A DNA stretch of 64,000 nucleotides from Metellina segmentata (lineage: Eukaryota > Arthropoda > Arachnida > Araneae > Tetragnathidae), in NCBI GenBank assembly GCA_947359465.1, contig OX375872.1:78785641-78849640 (forward strand). Direction: 5' to 3'. A program made the translations under genes and the position numbers. Positions within the stretch are counted from its first letter, which is position 1. Each line of letters opens with the position of its first letter. The notes beneath the pieces are model-generated. The model was not told the DNA's origin, did not search any database, and was given only the letters and a program-made list of their open reading frames with translations. This document shows, one piece after another, positions 54,549 through 64,000 of this stretch.

Positions 54549-54748
54549 NNNNNNNNNNNNNNNNNNNNNNNNNNNNNNNNNNNNNNNNNNNNNNNNNNNN
54601 NNNNNNNNNNNNNNNNNNNNNNNNNNNNNNNNNNNNNNNNNNNNNNNNNNNNNNNNNNNNNNNNNNNNNNNNNNNNNNNNNNNNNNNNNNNNNNNNNNNN
54701 NNNNNNNNNNNNNNNNNNNNNNNNNNNNNNNNNNNNNNNNNNNNNNNN
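54549..54748. other. Assembly gap, 200 N
   Basis: Exactly 200 undetermined bases. A round number suggests a fixed-size placeholder, so the true length may differ. Confidence 0.99.
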
Positions 54749-55330
54749 GACATGACTACCTACAAAGACGCTTACACCGTATTGGAGTTGCGAGATCTGC
54801 TACCTGTCCCCTTAGTGAATTGTACGAAATAACTGGATACCACCTCAAGGACAGCGACTGCTCTAAATTTCATGGCAATAGAATTTCAATAACTGGTAAA
54901 TAGTGTTTTGAAGCCATATTTGCTTCACTCCAGGACTCTATTGGAATGTTTGTCAATTGATAGCTAAAAGACCGGAGACAGGTGTAGAGTAAAAAAAAAT
55001 ACCCCCCTGCTAATCTAGAGCACGCAAATGAAAAAATACTTCTCTACCTTAGTCTAAATAAATCTGGAGTATCGCGTGTTTTATACTTGTTAACTGACAA
55101 GACTAAGATACTTTTACCGTTTTGGAGTCAACTATATGTCCTCTTTGGACGAAATGACTGGATACCCTCTCAAGAACATCCCAAAATATTTGACTATGTA
55201 GCTGAAAATACTGTAGATAATTTTTTAAACATATTTTATCACTTTCTCTATCGCCTGATGGCCAAAAGCAGTAGGATAAAAAAACGTTTTAACATTTTTT
55301 ACTTTAGAATGGATATGATATTCCTCAAAT
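54749..55330 (+). pseudogene. Retroelement tail remnant, copy 2
   Basis: Plus-strand frame from the gap edge: HDYLQRRLHRIGVARSATCP, then LSELYEITGYHLKD and CSKFHGNRISIT before a stop at about 54901. Compared with copy 1 (40621-41110, minus) the second Cys of the CPLC pair is Ser here, and a few residues are inserted before the HGNRI segment. DNA similarity goes on past the stop (TTTTGAAGCCATATTTGCTT, GGAATGTTTGTCAATTGATA, CTTAGTCTAAATAAATCTGG). From about 55160 a second, weaker GGATACCCTCTCAAGAAC-type match suggests another decayed copy in tandem. The upstream part is lost in the gap. Confidence 0.6.
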
Positions 55331-55517
55331 ATCATGTATAGTTTGTGACTCAGAAGTTCTCTTATTGAAGTTTACTTCATTATGAAATAAATTATCCATG
55401 GAGTTAAGCTTAATATTAATAGTTAAAATGTTTTCTGGAATGAAAATTCCTTCTGCTTAAATTCACAGCTATTCAGTTGTTTTTTTAAGGATGTTTTTTT
55501 AAGGTGGGAAGAAGAGA

Positions 55518-55518
<1 letters not shown>

Positions 55519-55608
<90 letters not shown>
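55519..55608. repeat. (TA)45 microsatellite, 90 bp
   Basis: Uninterrupted TA run. The surrounding 55331-55518 and 55609-55814 hold nothing I recognise. Confidence 0.98.
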
Positions 55609-55611
<3 letters not shown>

Positions 55612-55814
55612 TTTGTTATTCAAAATGTCAGTTTTATGACTAGTTTATCGATACATTTTCGTAATTACATAGAATTTAAGTTTATTCACAAAGGGCAAAA
55701 CAAAAATTGAATTTCTATGTTTTTAAATAATTTCTAAATATTGAAACATGTAAATTAAGATACTTTTAAATGAGTGGGATACTTAGAAACTTCGTAAGTT
55801 GTTGAATTTACGTC

Positions 55815-55925
55815 TTAAAAGAGCAATACAACGGGCTATTGGCGATGGTCCGGTATCAATCCCGAATGAAAAGATCCGAGGACACCTCGTATTTTTGAAC
55901 CACGGTCAGATGACGAGTGAGGAAC
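55815..55925 (-). mobile_element. SINE family A, 3' fragment
   Basis: On the minus strand: CTCGTCATCTGACCGTGGTT, CAAAAATACGAGGTGTCCTC, CTTTTCATTCGGGATTGATA, CCGGACCATCGCCAATAGCC and CGTTGTATTGCTC. It matches the 3' half of family A closely, better than most fragments. Confidence 0.85.
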
Positions 55926-57024
55926 GTAGTGGGGATCTGGAACTCGGATTGCATTATCCTTTATTTTTAAATATCTGTGTACACTGCGTTTTTTAACAAA
56001 CAAAAAAATATCCAATATAAGTTCAAGATTTACAAAAGATGCTCTATACTGTTTCAGATCCCCTTAAACTGTAAAAATTATAAAATATCTAATCAATCTC
56101 TCTATATATAAGAAGCAATTATGTAAGAAGCGATTTGATTGAATGGTATGCCTTAGAAATAAACTCTTTTCTTAATATCTTGTTGACTCAATATTGAGTG
56201 ACAGGGCATTTTCTTCCTCCTTGTTCGAAGGAGGTACAAAATATCACCAATTCACTAACCGCATTGACCAATGAATAGAATAATTGTAAAGCTACACTTA
56301 CATTATTTCTTCATGCATCACTGTCAAAACATTTTTGTAAATACTCTACAGAATCACTGCTATATCTGAAAGGAAACAGTAAGTACCGGAACTTTTTTCT
56401 TTCAGTTTAACATTTCTCGACAATTGTTTTGAAGTTTTGAGACTCAGCTTTACATTTCCGGAGTAATTGTGTCATTATGTTCCCTTCCTTCCGGATTTAT
56501 ACGGAAAAATAATTTTTTAACTGTGCTATTTATTGCAATATTCCAAAACCAGGTGATCAAAGTTAAGAACCTTTAAAAGAAACTCATGCTATTGATATAT
56601 GATATATATGTATACCAACTCACGGTGTTGACTTCGTCTTCTGACCATGTTTCCAAATTTCGAGGTGTTGTCATTACATTTTCATTTCGAGTTAAATCCC
56701 GGAAAATCGCCGTGCTTCTCCTGTGTGACATTACTTCAAACTCCCCCGCGCGTCCAATTTATCGAATGTCTTATTTTTAGTGATGCTTTTATGCCCCGGA
56801 TGAAAATTTATTATGTTTACTTGGCATGTTTTTTACGATAATTTTCCAGACAAAAGAATTCTGTTTGTTTAACTATACTAATGGTTTATCTTCCCGTCGA
56901 AATTTATCCTGTAGTAACCAGCCTTTTGTGCAAAAACCTGTTCCAAACTGTCACCAATTCTGGAATAGGAACAATTCGTTTTTCCTACTTGGATCCTCAT
57001 CTTCCCTTGGAGTAATAAGACAGT
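55926..57024. other. Spacer, no gene recognised
   Basis: Overlapping frames at 56586-56841 and 56826-57053 lie in moderately GC-rich DNA. None has a motif, and they contradict each other in frame. Confidence 0.35.
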
Positions 57025-57106
57025 TTTGTCTTAACGAGGTATCTCGTCATTAGCAAAACTAACCAGATCTTGGACGACGAGATATCTCGTCGAAACACTC
57101 GGAGGG
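57025..57106 (-). mobile_element. TTAA MITE, copy 12, short version
   Basis: On the minus strand begins CCCTCCGAGTGTTTCGACG, then GACGAGATATCTCGTCGTCC (a perfect copy of the 16-bp palindrome), AAGATCTGGTTAGTTTTGCT and AATGACGAGATACCTCGTTA. It lacks the right end with ACCACCAGG. Flanked by TTGA at 57107-57110. Confidence 0.8.
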
Positions 57107-57309
57107 TTGAAACAAAGACCAAAACCCTTCACAATCCTCCGAAGTTACAAAAAATAATAAATATTGACTTTAGTACACAATATGAATATAGTATATGAGG
57201 GGTTTTCTAGGAAGACTAGATGCACAGATAGGGTGGTGGGGATATAGAACCACCACCTGCGCAGTGGGAGGATAATATTTAAGCATAGTTCATAGTGGTA
57301 GATAGTTAA

Positions 57310-57603
57310 CAAATATCTCACAGGAGAAACACAACGGGCTATTGGTGACGATCCGGGATCAATCCCGGAGTGAAAGCACCTCGGACAACGCCTAGCAAAT
57401 TTGAACCACGATGACTATGTCAACACCTAATCAGGCACCCCACTTTTCAATCTGCCATACAACATCAACGTGAGAACATTTGAGGCTACGACAGATTTAA
57501 CATCCCCCGTGCACACGAGGAGTTTTGATTGGTCCTAGTTTCGAGTTCGCAACCCTACTAATGCTAATCCGTTGCTCTTACAGCAGAGGTACCACGGCCC
57601 TCG
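57310..57603 (-). mobile_element. tRNA-derived SINE family A, nearly full length
   Basis: On the minus strand: GGGCCGTGGTACCTCTGCTG, TAAGAGCAACGGATTAGC (head), a decayed B box, then CTCGTGTGCACGGGGGATGT, TAAATCTGTCGTAGCCTCAA, ATGTTCTCACGTTGATGTTG, AAAAGTGGGGTGCCTGATTA, GTGGTTCAAATTTGCTAGGC, GGGATTGATCCCGGATCGTC and ACCAATAGCCCGTTGTGTTT. The tail after CTCCTG differs from the 32386 copy. Confidence 0.9.
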
Positions 57604-58206
57604 TAGTGGATTAAATTCAGTCTCACCATCCCCAGTTGTAAATGCTACGCTGGTAAAATATCGGTGCTTTTATTCAGAAAAAAATCATTTCATAAGAAAG
57701 AGTAACTTATAATCAATTTTATAGCTTTCCAACGGGAAAAATAACCGAAAGTGCGTAGGCAGCTCTTTATCTAGTTGCTCCTAAATTATCAAGTGATTAT
57801 GTTTCTCCGAGAAAAGCTGTAATTTCGCGTGATTTATGTAAAAAATTATTCATGAAAGTAGATAAACACCTTTAAGAGGGTGAGGAATAGGCTAGCTATA
57901 ATTTATTCATGCTTGGTTGTCATGAGCTCCACTTAGGTGCTGACAGTGAACTCTTCCATATTTCAAGAAACTCTGGGGAGATGAAGCTTATGTTAAGTAT
58001 CTCTTCTTCCTTAGATATATTATTTCTAGTCCTTAAGATTCACTGAGGCTGTTGCGCAGAAATCGATGCAAATTTTGACAGTGCTAGATAGGAATGGTTC
58101 TCTAAATTGTAGAAAATTGTATTTATTTCGTTTCGATAAGATACTGTAATAAGATAGATAAGAAGGATAAAATAGATAAGAAGAGTGGATTATTCATTGC
58201 CAAGAG
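57604..58206. other. Spacer, nothing recognised
   Basis: No recognised elements. AGATAGATAAGAAG and AAATAGATAAGAAG form a short local duplication near 58155-58185. Confidence 0.4.
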
Positions 58207-58390
58207 CAAAGATTTTCAGCCTTTTTCATCGCATGAAAAACAAACGAAGTACTAAAATTCTGCCTCACACCAAAACAATGTATTTTTGTTGATCTGACAA
58301 AAACAAATCGGTATTTTTTTAATCAAAAATTTATATCTAGCATATATTCTACATTGTACTAACTTAGTATTTTCTTAGAAACCGGAATTT
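58207..58390 (+). mobile_element. hAT-type MITE, left half
   Basis: CAAAGATTTTCAGCCTTTTT, CATCGCATGAAAAACAAACG, ACTAAAATTCTGCCTCACAC, AATGTATTTTTGTTGATCTG and ACAAAAA match the left part of 42511-42915 (TTTTCAATCTTTTTCATCTC, CTAAAATTCTGTGCAGTATT, TTTTTTTGCCGATTTGACAA). The right end is missing. Confidence 0.7.
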
Positions 58391-58394
58391 ACAA

Positions 58395-58740
58395 TGAGGG
58401 CGATTTCCAATGCAATCAAACAAACCAGACGGTCTGAGATTTTATACCTACTGTTGTCTACTAATGCTCTCGCCTGATACAAATAGGGGTTACCTTAAAC
58501 TGTATACCGGCCATTTTGGCGATATTTGGTGTGTAATCTAATTAATAATGGCCAATCTACTGTAATATATTAATTTGAAAATTTTATTCGCGAAGAGCTG
58601 AAATCGCGTTTGAAAAACAAGGCAAGTAACACGATTGCAAGTAACACAAACTGACAGGGAACACGATTGCGTAGAAACACTACAGCCATTTACATTTAAC
58701 TTGACAGTAAGATCCTCTTATGTTACAAAGAACTAGTAAC
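58395..58740 (+). repeat. 350-bp dispersed repeat E, copy 2
   Basis: Relative of 37222-37570: CCAGACGGTCTGAGATTTTA, CTACTGTTGTCTACTAATGC, CTCGCCTGATACAAATAGGG, GTTACCTTAAACTGTATACC, CATTTTGGCGATATTTGG, GAAGAGCTGAAATCGCGTTT, GAAAAACAAGGCAAGTAACA and GTAGAAACACTACAGCC. A short stretch AAGTAACACGATTGC is duplicated inside this copy. Confidence 0.8.
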
Positions 58741-60718
58741 AAACAAGTGAAACAAATTCGCTCTGAAAACAAAATCTTCTGTTGTGACAGACTAATTTAA
58801 AAGTGAGACAAAAGAATATTGTCACGTGTGAAATTCTCCTTTTAAATACAGTAAAAAGTGTTTTTCATCAACGCAATATTTTAAAATGTTCATTTCCTCA
58901 CCTAGCTTTGTTATTCTTAGAAACTGCGTGTTCATACATGCTGTAAAATTATTCCACTTTCGGCTGAAATACTTTTTGCTGCAGATGACTTATTGTTTCA
59001 GGAGGCTTCCAACATTTTGCGCATCGTGTTGAAGATATCTGTTTGTACGTTGATGCTTAGTGGCTCCCCACATTTCAAGATGCGTTTTTCTTCTTTCACT
59101 CATACGTGACAACCATGCTGATGGAACCAAAACTGAAATACAGAGATGCCAAAGCGGTTGGAGAAACGGAAATATTGGATATGAGCCAAAATATATCTCT
59201 TAACTTCGTCGCCGCAGCAGAAATCTGTAGGGACCGAACATTTTTAATGCATGAGCTATCACTCGGACTGGCTGAAAATTTCTGTTAAGGATATTCGGAT
59301 GTCTTAGTCCAAGCATGTTCTCGATAAAGCGATCTTCTTTTAACACTACGCAAAGAATTCGGCCTCAGTCGAAAAAAGACAAATAAATAGTATTGCCGCG
59401 AGAGAATAAATATGTTCAAAACACACTATTTTAACGGTTGATTTAGGAAAAAGTGGCAAAATGTTATTGATTTTGTGCTTGAGACAAAGGCTTGTTGTTT
59501 GAGCATATTCTGGTTATAAAATCTCGGAACAGAAGTTAAGAAAAACTTTTATTAAACGCTAAACATTATCAAACTTAAGATGCAAACCTTCAATTCCAAG
59601 CTTGCCCTGCTTAGGACATTAAAAAACGGATTCCCATGGGTCAGAACATTACGTCGTTTGGTTGATTGGGTTTTATGACGCAACGACAATATTTTGCCAA
59701 GCTGTGCCAAACACAAACTAATCTCATAATAGAGAGTTTCAGCTATAAAACGAATTTTTTGGGGCTAAAATTCTCAATTCTTTAAATAAATTAATAAATG
59801 CAAGGATTCAAATTGCATTATAACTTATTTTTCATTGATATTTTCTCAAATTAATCTAAAAAAATAGATAAGAGTTATTAATATTATTCTATATTTCGTA
59901 TGATTTCTAGGACAGTTTCGTTTCAGTCTCATTATACAGGAGGTAATTTAATTATTTTATGAATGTTATATAAGTATTATGCTTACACATCATCAGTTCC
60001 TGATTCACTTTTACTGTCTGTTATCAAACGCTAAAAGAGTATTTACGTTTTTACACTTCGAAGAAGAAATACAATGCATCTTACAAAAATGAATGCATGG
60101 AGAAAATTTAAATATAATTTAAATATACTCGTACTTGTACTTAATCTTGTCGGTTGCATAATTTTAAGTTAATTAATTACCTAAGTATAAAAGACTATGC
60201 GTGTGAAAACTTTACCCCAGTTTAGTTATGCATTGAATATTCTGTAACCGTAAAAGGTATAAAATTGTTATTCAGTATTAGAGTTTTAATTTCCAAACAG
60301 TAAACACACAGAGAATTCATTTCAAATTTATTTTGCTTAATTTATTAATTAAAAAAATTAATTAAAGTTTTTATTTTAAAGTAGAATATTATTTTATTTA
60401 AAGACTAAACTTTATTTGTTTAGAAAAAAAAATTAAAAAAATAACTTATTACAAAGAGCAGAATTGACTCTTAAAAGCATATTTTTGAATCATAATTGAC
60501 TTATCTGATCGCAATCCAATTGAACAACCGCATCGTTGGTGTACATAGTTTTAAATAAAAAACGCGTTATACAATGTATAATTCGGGTTTTTTTATCAAT
60601 AAATAAATTTTTTCTGTCCTAGGTATAAAGTGCATTGTTTTCACCCTATGAAGTCATATATATTCCACTTCATAGATTCTTAAACACTTAACCCTTTAAG
60701 TCAGACCCCCTAAGCACT
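58741..60718. other. AT-rich spacer with one SINE tail
   Basis: Apart from the family B tail at 59655-59725 I see no element. A 60-residue frame at 59106-59288 has no motif. From about 59750 to 60700 the DNA is very AT-rich. Confidence 0.35.
59655..59725 (-). mobile_element. SINE family B, 3' tail fragment
   Basis: On the minus strand TTTGTGTTTGGCACAGCTTG, GCAAAATATTGTCGTTGCGT and CATAAAACCCAATCAACC follow the tail order GTTTGACGATGCTTGACAAA, ATATGACCCTTGCATTATAA, AATCTAACC of the copy at 41568. Confidence 0.65.
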
Positions 60719-60834
60719 TAACCCTTACTGCCCGTCTTCACGATATTACCTATCCTTTTATGGTAACAAACTTAAAATATAGTCATTGTTTTTATAATTA
60801 CGAGATATCTCGTCAAGACAACCACCAGGAGAGG
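60719..60834 (+). mobile_element. TTAA MITE, copy 13, short
   Basis: The right part ATTACGAGATATCTCGTCAA and GACAACCACCAGGAGAGG before TTAA (60835-60838) is clear. The left edge TTAACCCTTACTGCCCGTCT with CACGATATTACC is a plausible decayed left end; the middle is not conserved. Confidence 0.65.
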
Positions 60835-60838
60835 TTAA

Positions 60839-62510
<1,672 letters not shown>

Positions 62511-62667
62511 GAGTCGACGAGGTAATTCGTAATTAGCAAGACTAGCCGGATCTTGATGGACGAGATATCTCGTCATTGAAAGAAAACTGACTCTATCTTG
62601 ATCTCGTCACCATAAAAGATCGGCATTATCATAATGATGAGGAATCTCGTTCAAACCACTTGAAGGC
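62511..62667 (-). mobile_element. TTAA MITE, copy 14
   Basis: On the minus strand: CCTTCAAGTGGTTTGAACG, AGATTCCTCATCATTATGAT, GATGACGAG-type words (GGTGACGAGATCAAGATAGA), AATGACGAGATATCTCGTCC (a perfect 16-bp palindrome), ATCAAGATCCGGCTAGTCTT and ATTACGAATTACCTCGTCGA. The flanking TTAA is decayed to TTTA. Confidence 0.78.
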
Positions 62668-62670
62668 TTT

Positions 62671-64000
62671 AGAGTTGGAAAGTTCAGTATCCATAATGTT
62701 ATTAATTAACCAACTGAGACCAAATTTTACACATTAAATAGATACAGAATGCGGAATATTATTTTGAACTGATACCTCTATCTGCTTTTGACCTTCGTTT
62801 GCATCGGAAATCGTGTATTACAGTTAGATTGAATTTCATTATTTATCTATTAAGAAATTAATTTTAAAAAGAGCGTTTTTAGAGCAATAAGCTCATTTTA
62901 AAAATTGAAAAATCAATCAAATTTCAATTATAAAATTTAATACTTTAGAGAAAAATCTCAGTTGAAAATTACGAAATAAGTTTAAATTCTAAAACGAATT
63001 TTATTGAGAATCAGTTAGATTTTAAAATTAAAAAACAAGTTTAAGGTCTAAGTTAAAAAAATCAACGAGATGAACTCCCCTCGAATCTATTTGAAAATAC
63101 TTATGGTATACAGTATACAAATAATTAGGAGATGTATGACCTGTCGGAAGAACTTTCAATCAAATCATATTCCTCGTTTAAAAAAAAGACGTCATGTATC
63201 AATACTTTAAAATAAAAAGCGAAATGCGTTTATCGAAGCCACAGGAAGTGCTTCTGAATAAGATGCAAATCAATTAAATATTATAAATTTCGGATATGCT
63301 TCTAGAAATGTATCACAAAAAGGAGGCATTTATTAAAAATTTTCACGCCTTGGGGATATTTTATTTGTTTTTTTGTTATAAATATAAAAACCCTAACAGA
63401 AGCAGCAGTTATTTCTACAGAAGCCCTTGAAGCTATTAAACCCACGATATGAGGCGAAACTGAATTATAAAAATGTAAATCGCGTTACTCATGTGTCAAA
63501 TACGAAAACAGCTTCGAATTTATTAGATAGATATTTTTATCAGTCAGTTGGGAGGAGTAAATTATGCATAGAAAAGAAAAGTTCCGACTTTTTTCACTCT
63601 TTCGCTTTAAAGTAGTTTATGAAAAAGCATTCAAAAATATTCCATGGAACTCAATTTTCTTTTATTTCCTTTCTGATTCTATGTAATCACAATCACTATC
63701 TTAGAGGCGACTTAGATATTCGGTTTCTAAGACGTCGGGTGAGTTATTAAAATATGTATTGGAATATGCTCAAAATAATTTCCGCGTTTTATACTCGAAG
63801 ATATTAATAAAAAATATTTGTATTAAGTACCATTTTAACTCGAGTTTTTGAAGAATCGGTCTAACTTTTTTAAAAACTTTCATGGATCTGCTATGCGTAT
63901 CTTCTATAAAATCCAAACCATCAATATAACAAATGGTTATGGCATATTCAGATTACGATTTGGTTGATATATGTCAGTCTAGAGTCATTTTTTACTACCC
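62671..64000. other. AT-rich DNA, nothing recognised
   Basis: No family repeat, RNA gene or supported coding region. A 62-residue frame at 63427-63615 shows no motif. Confidence 0.4.

Noticed and set aside
54424..54903. Reading frames across the gap
   Set aside because: They pass through 200 undetermined bases and have no meaning there.

Overview
This window is a stretch of an AT-rich animal nuclear genome with no host protein-coding gene that I can recognise. The evidence for this is the near absence of long open reading frames, very long (TA)n and (TG)n microsatellites, two families of tRNA-derived SINEs with RNA polymerase III promoter boxes, animal DNA transposons (Tc1, mariner, hAT), and a 200-base run of N that marks a scaffold gap. 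An arthropod is likely. The body and tail style of the SINEs reminds me of spider genomes, but that is an impression from memory and not shown by the sequence. Almost everything that can be named is a mobile element, a remnant of one, or a tandem array.

Layout. At 1-1160 lies one copy of a 1.1 kb dispersed repeat whose sister is at 18190-20075. The sister was later interrupted by an internally deleted mariner (19485-20010). From 1.5 to 3.2 kb the sequence is simple repeats with a SINE inside. A broken Tc1-like transposon with a DD36E catalytic spacing occupies 7454-8658. Tandem arrays of medium-length units fill 9.64-10.7, 13.7-15.5, 20.1-20.8, 23.2-23.7, 28.4-28.9, 30.3-30.7, 45.8-47.6, 49.1-49.6 and 51.8-52.5 kb. 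Two hAT-type non-autonomous elements are at 31057-31611 and 42511-42915, the second with a perfect 8-bp target duplication. Degenerate retroelement tails lie at 40.6-41.1 kb (minus) and 54.75-55.3 kb (plus). GC-richer blocks of single-copy appearance (13.04-13.72, 39.93-40.62, 45.32-45.78 and 51.47-51.79 kb) hold no recognisable gene.

The most striking structure is a family of about 14 short elements scattered over the whole window. Each is flanked by TTAA or a one-base variant, has related ends (CCCTCCAAGTNGTTTCGAC at one end, GACAACCACCAGGAGGG at the other), and carries internal copies of the 16-bp perfect palindrome GACGAGATATCTCGTC or close variants. TTAA flanks with ends starting CCC are typical of piggyBac-type transposition, so I read these as a non-autonomous piggyBac-like MITE family. 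One copy sits inside a tandem array whose other units give an approximate empty site.

No gene network can be described. The window reads as intergenic or intronic DNA shaped by successive waves of transposition and by local tandem duplication.
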